A DNA stretch of 64,000 nt from positions 100,213,319-100,277,318 of the forward strand of contig CP136066.1 of NCBI GenBank assembly GCA_032622095.1, in the 5' to 3' direction. Below, in pieces: positions 32,909-44,994 of the stretch. The number at the start of each line of letters is the position of its first letter. The first letter of the stretch is position 1. Source of the stretch: Siphonodentalium dalli (taxonomy: Eukaryota; Mollusca; Scaphopoda; Gadilida; Siphonodentaliidae). The position numbers and the translations under genes were made by a program. Below the pieces are notes generated by a model. It ran no database searches. It was not told where the DNA came from and saw only the letters and a program-made list of their open reading frames with translations.

Positions 32909-34419
32909 TTATTGTAAACGATGGCAATGGCTATACACGGACGGTCGTGTGAAGTATATTCCGGTCGTTATACATCATGGATTGAGCGCCTGACGTTAAC
33001 GTCACGTGACTCCTCGCACATATGATAGACAACACAAGGCATGAAACAGGCTCCGCTAGCAAATTTGATACAACCTACGCTGTAATTTGACATTGCATGT
33101 ACGCCAAGCTATGTGTAACACATACAAACTGACGTGTTATCATTGGCATAATTATACAGAATTATTATATAATTATCTAGAACTATCTAAGTCATTCAAC
33201 AACGCCCTTATGGAGTTGATAAGTTATATTCTGAGGATTGTGGCCAAAGTCAATGTCCTGCATCCGCTAATTCCGCAAAACACGACCTGAAACTGCTATA
33301 TACAGAATTAATTGATAATTAAAGTTACACAATTCGTATCATCAGATTCCAACAATAACAACAACAACAACAACAACAACAGAATCGATTAGTTACCAAA
33401 AACAATGCTAACCACTGTCAATTCTAGTGTAAAATTTCCGAAACGTGTTATATATAAACATTAAGTTGAACACATTTTTTTCAACTAGAGTATGCCGGTC
33501 GGCTCGTTGAATATTTGCTAGGCCGCCAAATGTTCCAGGTGGTGAAACATAACCGATTTAAAAATCGATATCTGCTAACTCTGAGCTTCAATGGGTGGGT
33601 TCCTCGGTTGGGATGAGATATTTGTGACCCCCGAAGCCAAAACATAGTAATGTAGGGGCGTTAATGCGGATTATGTAACTTTAAGCACGTTATCTCTTCT
33701 AGAAAACCAATAAAGGTTGCTGAACTTGTTGTTAATGCAATATCGATCCCAGAATGTGACGAAGCTACGAAAAACTCGACCTCGCATCTCTCCGAAGCGT
33801 TTCCTGTATAATATAATTTTATATAACAGATAACCTTGAACACTAAATATCATAAATTGGCCCTATATAGCTATACGGACTCAGACATCTCCTCACGCAT
33901 GCGCAGTGGTAAAGAAGTCAACATCTCCCGCTAATTTGATGGTGATAGCTTTCTCGTGTCTTGTACGCGTCATTCCCCGAGGCGAACACTTTACAATGGA
34001 ATTTTTGAATCAACAAGACAGACACGCAACGAAGAACATCGCGCAGTAACAATGTCCTGCAGGCATCGCGCGGTCACGAGCAAACGAAACTCTCACTGTC
34101 CGTCATTGTATCTGCATGGTTTACACTGAAACTGCATATAAAATTGCTGTGCACCAGTACAATTAACACCACAATGGAACGTGTACAATGTATGTGAGTA
34201 GCGCTCTTGGATAACTTTTTGTTCGTTCCATGTAGCAGTAGTCCTAAGCCTTATTTTATGTTAATTTGGATTACTTCTCAGTTATCTCGCATTGAAATTG
34301 CGTCAAAACTTGTGTCTTGTTCATTAAAAATAATCCATTGTAAATAGAATCGATGTCCATTATAATTTTTCAGAAAATAAACTTGCATCCGAGGCTTATT
34401 CTCACAACAAACTCCGATG
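32909..34419. other. Spacer, no gene seen
   Basis: AT-rich; a CAA microsatellite sits at 33351-33382. No supported gene. Confidence 0.5.
33351..33382. repeat. (CAA)n microsatellite
   Basis: About ten ACA/CAA triplets with one early interruption. Confidence 0.95.
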
Positions 34420-34810
34420 ACATTTTAACGGAATGATAAGCAAATTGTCGTTTAAATGGGCATTGTACACTAAATTCAGCCATTTATTGGACAAACTACT
34501 TTTATACTCAACAGAATATATGCAACAAATGAATGGATTTGAGTAATGGGTCAGTTCAAAATACACATAGGAGCTCTGTGGACAATGCAAACAACATGCT
34601 AATTATAATGAAAATAATTTTATGACTACAGTCATAAAATCAATGATAATTCATAGAGCACATGAGTTTATTTTTTGCACTAATCCAATGCTTAAATTCA
34701 TTCATTTGTTGCATATATTCTGTTGAGTATAAAAGGAGATGGTCGCATGATGACCGGATTTGGTGTACAGTCCCCATTTAAAGCTAATACAGACCTACAT
34801 GTGAGAAGTG
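34420..34810. mobile_element. MITE-like element with long inverted repeats
   Basis: The inner arms are nearly perfect over ~55 bases (34499-34552 and 34683-34739, containing CTCAACAGAATATATGCAAC). Weaker similarity extends outward for about 70 bases on each side (AAATGGG, TGTACAC blocks). The centre has a small perfect palindrome, ATTTTATGACT / AGTCATAAAAT (near 34617-34640). No coding capacity. Confidence 0.75.
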
Positions 34811-36124
34811 TGAAAGAAGAAAAGAGTTACCGTATATTCTAAAACATTGGGCGATTGGGGGGGGGACTAATAGCACATTGTGCCAACATTTTTTATATCA
34901 AGATAAGCAGTGTTAACACGAACTGCATGGCTGCTTATCGTCAGCGAACAATGTCAGAATCACGAGAAGGGTAACGTCACTGGAATTAGTGTTCGTTATA
35001 TTCGATGTCGGTTTTCACCCGTAGTTACGATTACGGTTTCGAATTTTAAACAAAACTCACAAATTCATCATATGGTGAATATGTTCGCGAACATTTTTCA
35101 GCTCCTCAATTTGGTAGGTGACTTTGAGATGTTATTCTTAAATTGTGATCGCATGTGGCCTTTGTCTTCATATATTAGTGACAATCAAATTATTCTTCGT
35201 CTTGAAACACAATATTCTTACGAAATACCAAGCGCTAAGTGTGACGACGAATCACTGTTTACAGTATGCCACCATCTGTCGCCAGCTGCAATGAAGCTAT
35301 CAACTAACAAATACAATAACGAACTGAACGCCGTGCTTCTGAAAAACTATTTGGCACAGGTAAATCAGGCACATCACCATCTCTGAACGCTAAGAGTACA
35401 GAAGACAGATGTGCATAAAATGGTGAATGCTGTAATTAATCATCTAAAATGTCTCTGAAAGTGAAACAGAGACATAAATGATAGCATTGACTGACTGTGT
35501 GCATCTGTTATGTCGCGCGTTATAAACCGCGTGGAGATCATTGCCAATAAAGTTTGTTTTACATGCCGGACATGTTCTGTTCTGTCCTGCAAGGAGGACC
35601 CACCCAATCTCCTGTTTCTATTGGAAGATGGTGTTTTCTTGTTCGGAATTTGAAAAACAGGATAGTTTCTGGTGTGCCTAATTTTTGAAATTATGTTTCC
35701 TCTCTGAAGTAGGTTTTTATTTCCCGGTAAAACTTATATTTAGTGGACGAATGTATAGTAACTATAGCCAGTCCTGAATATATAAGTCTTGCAATTGTTA
35801 TAGTTAAACTAAATATTTTTGAGGATTCCACATGGTGCTTATCACACACTCCATTGAAGCCAAGTTCATTCAATGGTCTTCAATAGGTTAGATGTATAAT
35901 TTGTCCTTGTTGTTCGGTTGTCTATCACCAGTGTTGAACTTGGTACAGTAGAACAAATCATATATTTCCACTTATCAATGGCACCCCATAGTTCAGTATC
36001 TGGAGTTTAGCTTTTACAGCGATGGAGATCATTTTAAGTTCCCCATAAATCATAGCGGTTTTTTCAATCAAAGAATATATTCAGAAACCATAGTTCAAGG
36101 CGCTCGATGATGGCGTTAGTAAAT
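34811..36124. other. Spacer with one unassigned open frame
   Basis: Contains a G homopolymer near 34857-34865 and an open frame at 34910-35386 (plus, 158 codons). The frame shows no family likeness, signal peptide or splice context. It is mildly unusual for its length in AT-rich DNA but not supportable as a gene. Confidence 0.4.
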
Positions 36125-36534
36125 GCACAGAACGACACGATGTGTAAATGGATTTGTCAATACGGCACGAGTGCTGTCGCGTCAGGATAGCACGAGAGGC
36201 GCTTGCGCCTCGAGTTCTATCCTTCCGCGACAGCACGAGTGCCGTATCGACAAACCCATTTACACATCGTGTCGTTCTGTGTTTATTACACGCTTCGCGC
36301 CCTAGAATCCGTGCATTAAAAATACAGGATTAGAAGGTTTATTTAGGCTCGTACAGGGCGTGTTTGTCATGTGTGATGATTCTTTTATTTAAATAGTTCC
36401 AGTTTCGTGGTTGAGGCGAACGTCATTTACGTCATTTTACGTCAACGAGATGCGTATGGAACGTACGTTGCATACGGATTTGTGAATATGGAACGGCAAT
36501 AACACTGTACTTCTAGGAACAAGCGTGTAATAAA
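36125..36534. mobile_element. Foldback element 3
   Basis: Begins CACAGAACGACACGATGTGT with a ~77-base-arm hairpin (36125-36280). The body is bounded by TTTATTACACGCTT and its inverse AAGCGTGTAATAAA (ending 36534), total about 410 bp. CGAG markers face each other at 36168/36236 and 36193/36211. The body contains repeated CGTCATTTACGTCA-like motifs, as in element 2. Confidence 0.8.
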
Positions 36535-37469
36535 ACCCCATACGTTTGCTCCATATAGAATGGTAGGATCGACTTTTTTTCTCGTACAATTCTATCAGGC
36601 ACAAATTGAATGTACGCATTTTTGTAATAATAGAGAACACTAAGTCTTGTTGTTATATCTAACTGACCCTGACTGACCAATCATGTTTGGGTTTTCACTA
36701 TCTCTATGAGAGCAATACCTAAATCAACAAGACCATAGCATATCAATCGAAGAACTTTATTAACATTGCTCGCTTGTTTGTCCACTGGTCCAGACCCGGT
36801 GCCGTCCAAACAAACCGGAACATAGAATATCGATGCGATTGGTCGATCGCAGTTATCGTTGCTGGTGTACATTGTTGCCTTTGGTTATCGCATTCAACAA
36901 TAATAGATTGGTTTACATTGTCTGATGTTATTCGATTTTCCTATAGATGGCGCCGCATTGGGAGTCACTCAAACCAAAATTGTTTGGAGATAGTCCGTTT
37001 GTGGTCTGTTAAGATACCTAATAGCTAGTTGTGCGGCTCAGGTACGCGTCATGGTTTATTTGCATCTTCGGTCACACGGGCGACTTGTCGCGGCAAATTG
37101 TCAGGTGGAAACGCTCCACAACTATAACTAACTTCATTTGCTACACTCTCATATGGTGATGGTCATTTCTTACTCGAGGGTGGTATGATATGTATATCTG
37201 TGTTACATTATTTATATTTGCCAATTGTAATATCCAACCACATGACCCATGGCGTGATGAATGTAGAGGGCACTTTTAATAAAATTGATAATTAAAGGTA
37301 GAAACGTTGTCGTCTACATTAACGAAACCAAAGAATGAACAACGGTCATACGGGTGCTACACGTGGAGTCAATACAACAGTAAAATGTAAGCGTGGAGAT
37401 ATAGCGCTAGATGACACGCATCGTGATGACAGTAAAGCAATGAAAACATCGAGAAACAGCGATACGGAA
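36535..37469. other. Spacer, no gene seen
   Basis: No coding exon or repeat structure supported. Confidence 0.5.
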
Positions 37470-37745
37470 TTCAGATTCAACGTGGCAACATAGCCGACCG
37501 TGACTCGAACTTGAAGTCGAATTAATAACATTTGTTCAAGAAACGACAGATATGAAATAGATTTCAAAATGGTGAAATAACATCCTTAATACCTCATCAT
37601 AACGAGCTTTCACTATACTATGAGGGAAAACACTCTTACAGATAAAAGTTAATGCTGGCCATTTGGGTATAGAAATGTGCAAAAACTTGCACGAACAGTG
37701 ATTGCTTGGCCAAAAATAAATCAAGATATCACTGATTATTAGTAT
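37470..37745 (+). pseudogene. Gypsy-type integrase zinc-finger scrap
   Basis: In shifted frames the plus strand shows HNELSLYYEGK, then AGHLGIEMCKNL and AWPKINQDITDY. This is the linker plus HHCC zinc-binding region of a Ty3/gypsy integrase (the H-x-GHLGI-E-C-K block). Frameshifts and stops are frequent and neither flank continues the element. A short, old fragment not obviously from either of the two larger gypsy copies here. Confidence 0.55.
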
Positions 37746-38711
37746 ACACTGTGATACATCATTTAAGAATCATCGAACCATTGGTTAGTATAACCTCATT
37801 TACTTTACTGTTATGGCATGAACAATATTTAAAATTTCACTGTATTCATGTACCAAGAACTTCTGTTAAATAGATATTTTTCAAAAGTGCAGTTCAAATA
37901 TCAATGATATCATATCTCAAGGTCATGAGAGAAGACTTAATTATTCTTTTTTGTGAAATTTAGTGATTATATTCATTTAGAAAGGCAACTACCCATAAAC
38001 AATGTTCTATACTTAAGAATGTTCATGTCATGCCTGTTGATCAGTGAACAATTGGGCCGAGATGTGTTCTTGGTCATATGATCATAGCCAAGTTAAAGCT
38101 GACCACCATATATCTTAACGCTGTAGCCTACGTTCAGTTGATTGCTCCCTGCTTGAGTGGACCACACAGTTTATCAACATTTGTTTTCATTTGGGCTGGA
38201 ATATTTGTGACTACTTTATTGTGCATTATAATGTACGGAAGTATGATGCTATATTATGCAATTAAAAATAACTCAACGGTATCATACAAATGAAGACTCG
38301 TGGAGCCAAGACAATAAGCTATTTGTTGATTGGAGTGTTGTGAGAAATTATTAATTATTCAAGCAGTTCTTTGTACCGAAAGGAAGAAAAAAAGAGAAAA
38401 CAACAGTTTCAACCTCTCAAATGTATTAAAGTCCTTGTCTTCTTTTTTCGTCTTTAATAATTGCTCAGATTATATATACAATGAAGACGATGATTTGCGA
38501 AATTCACGATTTTTCTCCAGTTAAACCCGGAGAAATTCTTTCTTGAATATTGATTGCCATTTTTGGCTGCATTTAAGCAAAACGTGCGTCTCCTCCTTAA
38601 AGTCCAGTCGCATATAAATCTTTCAAGCTGAAAGGGCTCACCAAAATCACAACGAACAACTGAGAATCGCCGAGAGAGTATTACACCATTCCTATCTATT
38701 TTATAACATTA
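37746..38711. other. Spacer with a hydrophobic open frame
   Basis: An open frame at 38078-38293 (plus) encodes a hydrophobic segment (FVFIWAGIFVTTLLCIIMYG) that could span a membrane. There is no family match or splice evidence, so it is not called a gene. Confidence 0.35.
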
Positions 38712-39115
38712 TTAAGGGGAGGACAATGTTTGAATGGGGATTTCCATGCAAATCTGCGGGGCAAAAGTTATAGAGTTACACATACTTCTGAGTGTGACTT
38801 GATGGGCATTGAAAACAATAGGTATCTATCTGACGGGTCCGCTTGGAACTTGTTCCATTATAATGTTGGTATATTTATTTTTGAATTTTATATTGATTTT
38901 TCAAATGAAGATCAAGTGATGTAATTCCAGAATTAAAAAAAAAGAAGATATATTGATTGCAAAATTTTATAATTTACCAAGCGGACCCGCCAGATGAATA
39001 GCTGTTGGTTTCAATACCACATCAAGTCACAATCAGAACTGTAACTCTGTAACTTTTGATCCGGAGATTTGCAAGGAAATACCCATTAAAAATTATTCAC
39101 TTGACCTCCCCCTTA
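38712..39115. mobile_element. MITE with ~130-bp inverted arms
   Basis: The arms 38712-38857 and 38977-39115 are inverted copies, sharing TTGCAAATCT/ATGCAAATCT, AGAGTTACA, TGTGACTTGATG and GGGTCCGCTTGG. Ends read TTAAGGGGAGG and, from the other side, CTAAGGGGGAGG. A TTAA target of piggyBac type is possible at the left, but the right end is mutated. No transposase. Confidence 0.8.
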
Positions 39116-39468
39116 GCTAAATATATGTACATAGCCCGTCTGTGTTACACTAAATCCTGTTTGATGATTGGTCAACTGCCAATTTGGTCACCAGGTTAAC
39201 ATCCCAATAATGTGAAGAGTGTATCACGAACAGGAAGTTACAGATTGTTGACCTAATCTGAACTAATCACCAAACGCGGTCAGCACAATAATTGGGCGTG
39301 CCGAAGTCCAGCCGAATTGCATCTCAAGCCAGTTATTTATATCGATCACGGGATTACATCATCAAAAAGCTATATAAATATAAAAAATGAATGCAGTGGA
39401 TGTGTGTGTTATTGTGGGATACGGAGCTGTTGTCGTTGGCTGCAAATTTAGTGTTAACCGCAAAGCCA
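39116..39468. other. Spacer, no gene seen
   Basis: Nothing recognisable between two inverted-repeat elements. Confidence 0.5.
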
Positions 39469-39838
39469 ACACGCACACGATTGGATAGCGAAATATACTT
39501 AATCGGGGTTCACGATTAGATAGCGATTGCTATTAAAATGAAATAACAAGTAGCACGCGAGGTTAAGATTGAGGCAAGGATTATTGACGAAATAAAGGAA
39601 ATGCTTGAAGAAGTGCTTTTAAATCAGTTGTGGTGTTTTTTTTCAAACAAATCTCCGTTATTTCGTCAAAATACGTTGTATATAGAGTTATCACCCTTTC
39701 GATTAACTCATGATACTAATTTCGAAATGTAAACATAACCTCGCATGCATGTCACCTGTTACTCCGGTTGCATAGCAATCGCTATCTAATCGTGAACATC
39801 GCTCAAGTATATTTTTCTCTATCTAATCGTGTGCGTGT
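39469..39838. mobile_element. MITE with ~62-bp terminal inverted repeats
   Basis: Ends ACACGCACACGATTGGATAG and the inverse ATCTAATCGTGTGCGTGT. The inner TIR block GTTCACGATTAGATAGCGAT is perfectly kept on both sides. About 370 bp, no coding capacity. A CA on each flank might be a 2-bp target duplication, but this is weak. Confidence 0.85.
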
Positions 39839-40225
39839 CAGATGAGCGTATACATGTATATAGTGATTGATTTATATATCTTAACAATATACTCAAGTAG
39901 GAACACGTAACTGCAGCCAGTATAACACAGTAGAAATAATGTATTCTTTATATTAGTTATTTTTGTTGAACTGGGTGATATACATGTACTAAAAGCAAAA
40001 AAGTCTCAAAATAAGCAATATTGCAGAAATCAAGTGTGGAATGCCTTATAGCAATGCAAAGCAATATATTGCAGCGACTAAGCGTTCCTACCCGAAATTA
40101 TTATATTTATTTTACTTGCGAATCTGCTTATAATTGCTTCCGGAATTTCAAGTTGCTATGTGGCAGTTACTTCACAAATGGACAAACCTCCCATTGAAAC
40201 ATTTAATTCTGATTTATTATATGTA
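39839..40225. other. Spacer, no gene seen
   Basis: No gene or repeat recognised. Confidence 0.5.
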
Positions 40226-41021
40226 CACTCTTATAACTAATGTGTAGAAACGATTACACATCAAATGTGTAAACCCGGTTAATACACATAGCAATGTGTA
40301 TTTTTACATACACATACATTGACCAAGTGCCGTTCTACACATAATGTGTATATTTTGTTACACACAATTGTGTAAAAACGTAGAGCATGCGCACTGAGGT
40401 GCCTTCAGTTTCATAGTCTGCTACGTGACGGCCATATTGTTTGAGTATATTTTTGGAATACAATCTACAGCGATCGTAGACAAGGATGTAAGTTCAGAAT
40501 TCCAATTTGTGGGTTTAGTATTAATAGTATATGAGGATTTATTTGTTAAAACTTTCATCGTGATTACTGCCCTTAGACTCTTGTTATGATTGTTGTAATA
40601 ATACTAATATTATGCAATCACGCCTCGACCCTGGTTTGTTCATTCAAAGCAAAAACTCACAGTACAGAACAAAATACTACATACCACTATGCGCCATGAA
40701 AGTTTTAACATATAAATCTGCATATATCTTTAATACTATACCCACAGGTCGGACTACTGAACTTGCATTTCTTGTCTACGAACTGTGTGTGTAAGAACCT
40801 ACACAAAATGTGTAAGGGATATGTGTTCATTTTATACACACAGTTGTGTATAAATGTGTAAAAAATTACCCATTTATGTGTAAAAATTGTTACACAATTT
40901 GTGTACGAAGATGAAACTACACATATACTACACAAATATGTTTAAGATCAAAATTGAATAATGATTGTGTAGCAGGACTACACATTTTGTGTATAAAACC
41001 TACACATTAGTCATAAGAGTG
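40226..41021. mobile_element. TA-target MITE packed with TGTGTA subterminal repeats
   Basis: TA dinucleotides (40224-40225, 41022-41023) flank inverted ends CACTCTTATAACTAATGTGT and the inverse ACACATTAGTCATAAGAGTG. The outer ~170 and ~230 bases contain many ACACAT/TGTGTA words in both orientations, often as small palindromes such as ACACATAATGTGT. The interior (about 40390-40520) instead has promoter-like words: GCATGCGCA, GCCATATTG and a donor-like GATGTAAGTT. No transposase. The TA target suggests Tc1/mariner mobilisation. Confidence 0.85.
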
Positions 41022-41777
41022 TATTGTCTTCCAGAGCACAACACAAACCACAATAGGAAACAAGACAAATGTTGAAATGTGTCATTACATTTTACCCCCA
41101 ATAAACAAATACTAAAAAGAGATAATATACTACCAATTGCCAATGGTCCCAAACATTCATAATGTAGTGACATTCTTTAAATACAAATTACCTCTCAGCC
41201 AAGAAACAACCTGAAGTCTGATCATCTCTGGAAGGCACTACACATTATATCTCTCAAAATTTATCTCCATATTAGTACGTTTTCACCGTCATCTTGAGCG
41301 CATGTGTGTTATTATATTATGTTGGGAGAGGGTCATCATAACTTCAAAAAATTGTGCCCCAATCCCTTTTGTATATAATACCAATAAAATATGTTTCAAG
41401 TAAACTAAAACACTAAGCAATATGTGGTGTATACTGCGCATGGTCTATGTGAAATACGCATACCCTGGTTAAGATTCTTATTACATTATTGCGGTCAGAG
41501 ACTGTTATTTATGTCTTCCAAACACGCTACTTTTGATTGAGAGCTTTCCCTCGATGATTCGTCGCGAATATCAATGAGTTCTTAAGTAAAGATCGGAAAC
41601 ATAATTGGAACTAGAACGAATTGCAAATCACCCATAAGTCAGCTCTATATCCCGATGATCGTTAGTTCATATCTATCCCGAACCTCGTTACGTCATATTA
41701 TCTCTGAGTGACCACTTTTCCTTTAACCCTTTAAATTCAAATTTACCAAATATTCGTTGACGGATATTTCCCTTATA
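41022..41777. other. Spacer, no gene seen
   Basis: No gene or repeat recognised. Confidence 0.5.
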
Positions 41778-42324
41778 CCTTACTCGTATTTAAAATCGCG
41801 CAGTACCATTTTTTGAATTCGCGCACTTTAAATTCGCGCACCTAGATGCGCGAATTCAAAACTGAGAAAAATATTTCTGTGATATTTTCGTATATGTTGG
41901 ATGCTGATGACAGTTTCGGTTCTTAGTCATTGCTGGAGATAGTATATGTGTAAATTAAACACCATCGCAGCGGATTTGCATTGTGCAGACAATAAACTAG
42001 TGACCACATATATCATAAATTTGTGGCGACCTGGTCTATAAGTATTTCTTAAACAAGCATTTCAGTACTGTCTATGTCACCATGATTTGTCGCTTGAATT
42101 GCGAGAAATTGTCTTGATAGCGGTTAATCGAAAGTAAGTATATGCATACATGTATAGGCGTAATTGTCTATTCAACCGTTCATAATATATGTAAACTCAG
42201 CAACATAGCACTCTTGTATTTCCTATAGATGAACTGTGGTTTAGATTAAACTTGGCAGTCGTGCTATTTTTCGTTCAGTTTTCGCGCGAAAAATAGTACT
42301 GCGCGAACTTAAATACGAGTAAGG
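41778..42324. mobile_element. MITE family A, copy 2 (uninterrupted)
   Basis: TA dinucleotides at 41776-41777 and 42325-42326 bound inverted ends CCTTACTCGTATTTAAAATC and the inverse ACTTAAATACGAGTAAGG. The interior matches copy 1 at 19137-20187 without its insertion. About 547 bp. Subterminal AATTCGCGCA words recur in both orientations. Confidence 0.9.
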
Positions 42325-43019
42325 TATGAAGTGTTCAGATAATAAGTTCAACAAGCGTCCATATGTCGTCTTGACTTGTTATGTGAACATTTCCCACCAA
42401 AGAATATGAATCCCTGTACTTGTATTATCTTTTCGGATTTCTATATATACAGTCTGCTTGTATTGCACAAACAACCCTCCAAATGAGTAATTAGACAATT
42501 TCAATGTATTCTTTCCTAACTGAATGAGATAATCCATTTCGTATACAGAAAGGGTTAGGAATTAGCAAACTGATTTGACTCCAAATTTCCTATTATTTCC
42601 TAATTTAATAGCCCCCTATACCGAGGACCACTGATACCTTAAGAAAGAACGGCACCCAAAACAATACAGTATGAATAAATTGAGAAACATATGTATAGTA
42701 TAAAGAACGTTTTTCATTATTTATAACTATTTGGCAACGAATATTAGTATACTCGCTCTTTGTGATACAGAAAAAAACTCCGAAAGGGGTGCTCCACGTC
42801 TTCGCCAAAAAACCTGGTGAAGTTTTCAGCGAAAATTTTCAGTTTGAAGTTAAAATAGTATCACATGTATAACCAATCGCCGGCGACTTATAGTTAACAC
42901 TATTGCCTATATGGGAAATAAGTAGTTGTTTGTACCCTATAGAAGGAAGCAGGTTACTAGCAACGTAGATCCAGTATCGTTGTGTGTGCACGATTAACCA
43001 CTCTCTCTCTCTCTGTAGT
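42325..43019. other. Spacer, no gene seen
   Basis: No gene recognised; a short CT run ends it near 43003-43016. Confidence 0.5.
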
Positions 43020-43195
43020 CTGATGTTAGTTTCTGCACCGGGAAAATTGCTGTATGTTCGATATTCTGACGGAATACATCTTAGGGCATCACAGAATATC
43101 AATAGGTGCAGGCATCTTGCACAATGTTTTCAAATGGCGTTGATAAATGATTTGAGACGAAAGTCGGAGTATGGCCGTGCATAATGGAGATAACG
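43020..43195 (+). repeat. Dispersed direct repeat, copy 1
   Basis: Diverged match to 44995-45170 in the same orientation, sharing the order of ATTCGAT/GTTCGAT, TACATCTTA, ACAGAAT-TCAAT, TTGATAA and GTGCATAATGG-AGATAACG. Family unknown. Confidence 0.6.
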
Positions 43196-44994
43196 GATAG
43201 GAATCTAGTCGAAGAAAGAGTATTTTTTTATGTTTTTGTTGCGATTGGAGATTTGGAAACATGAACGCATCTATGATGTTCCATTTATGTAATACACTTC
43301 CCCTGTAATTTGTAAAATACCAGAAAGAGAAACTTCGAGAAGATCATTTATGCGTTTTCGATTAATAAAGCAATATTACGTTGGGGAATCACGTGATTTC
43401 GAGGTTGGTGAGTACCACGCATTAAAAATGTACACACGCACAAACATAATATATGAGGAACTGATACAAACATAGCATTTAAACTATTACAAGCATATGC
43501 TAGGTTATTTTTAAGACAAGTTGATACCATATATGTTCGGAAATACTCAGTGGTTTTCTATAACATTGTAACCAAAGTTGCATATCGGAGGTTCGTGGAA
43601 TACACACCTCCGTACATTTTGGACAATCATTCGACTGACAACTTTGGTCAGAATGTTAGAGCAAACAATTATGAGGTTGGACATAAATGAGGTATCAGCT
43701 TGTTTAAAAGATAGTACAACAACAGCTCGTAGTTGCTAAAATTCTATGTAATATATCATTATCCTAGTTTATTACCCTTTTCCTCAGGTCTGGTCGCGTT
43801 TGCGATCGCCTCGGCCATTTTGAATTTGTGATACTCATATACTCGAAACCACGTGATTCTCCACCGTGAATAGATCTCGAGAACATCGTTCGGTATAACA
43901 GAGCATGAAATATTGGTAAATTAGATTGTGTATATGTATCATTGTTGTAATTTGATATATGGAACCAGTTCTAATTCAAAGTACACTCTCGAACAAGCAA
44001 CGGGTTACAGAGTCTAAATGATTTCAGTATCATTAACATTACCGGCGCTTTTAATAGCTACTCCTAACGGTTTCGTTTGTTTGTATATTTGTATAATATT
44101 AACAAGCGTGTGACAATAGTGATAATAAAAAATTGTGTGAGTGAGTAGATAGGCGCGAAGCGCCCGGGATGGTCGAAAAGATCGAGTGATCTTCTCCTTC
44201 ACCCCAGTGATAATAAACAAACAAAACTGATATTATATAGGAGCGACATGGCCCAGATGGGTCGTCTTCCTGTCGCCCCTACGTGTACAAACATGAAGTG
44301 GCAACTAATGAAGTGAAATAATAATGGAAAGGATAGAATGTAGTTCATAATAGACAAATAAGGTATCCAAACCACTTATGGGATGTATATACATATGTAT
44401 TGGTTGTATTCATTTATTCGTTTATCGAGAATAACAAAACCGGTGTTAACTGTTGACATTCTGGGAAATACTTAATTCTATTCTCATTGCTAGGTATTAT
44501 TGGTCAATACTGGACTCTTCATAGACGCGTTTAGAGTTTAAATAGAGAGTGTTGCAATCTCTATTTCTGTAAAAAAAACTTTGTGAAATTATCAAAGTGA
44601 GAGAATTTTTATTGCGCTATTTTTTAGCCATTGGGCGACTCGATACGTCGTGTCTACATGGATTCCGACAATCGCTTTGTCGTTAAATGTTGCATGTGAT
44701 TGGCTGACACTGACGTTATGCTTAGTGAATGTTATGGAATTCCCCGCTATTTCATTTAGACGCTGTAGCTCGTAGGTTGACCGAAAGTCGAATTTTAATT
44801 AGATCTGTCAGGAACCATGAACAATTCTTTAAGTTTCCATTCATGTAATTCCTTCCCATGAAACGCTGGAATTTAATAAATACCTCAAACTGAGACTTTG
44901 AGAAAACAACAGTACTTGCACCAACACCGCAGCGCCGTATGCAGCAAGAGCTACCAATATAGCAAATTAGCAGGGCCACTTTACATAGTTTGTT
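43196..44994. other. Spacer, no gene seen
   Basis: No gene supported. A CG-rich patch followed by AATAAACAAACAAAAC near 44150-44225 may be the 3' end of a retroposon, but has no partner in the window. Confidence 0.45.

Noticed and set aside
34910-35386. 158-codon plus-strand frame
   Set aside because: Longer than its neighbours, but no motif, no conserved block, no splice context; kept only as a note in the spacer entry.
38078-38293. Hydrophobic frame resembling a receptor transmembrane segment
   Set aside because: One hydrophobic stretch in AT-rich DNA is not enough; no neighbouring exons of a receptor were found.
40226-41021. CRISPR-like array from the repeated TGTGTA words
   Set aside because: Repeats are short, irregularly spaced and in both orientations, in an animal genome; they are MITE subterminal repeats.
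44150-44225. Another SINE copy (AATAAACAAACAAAAC tail)
   Set aside because: The sequence before the tail does not share the TCCTCCACC ... TTAACCCC domain of the SINE family here.
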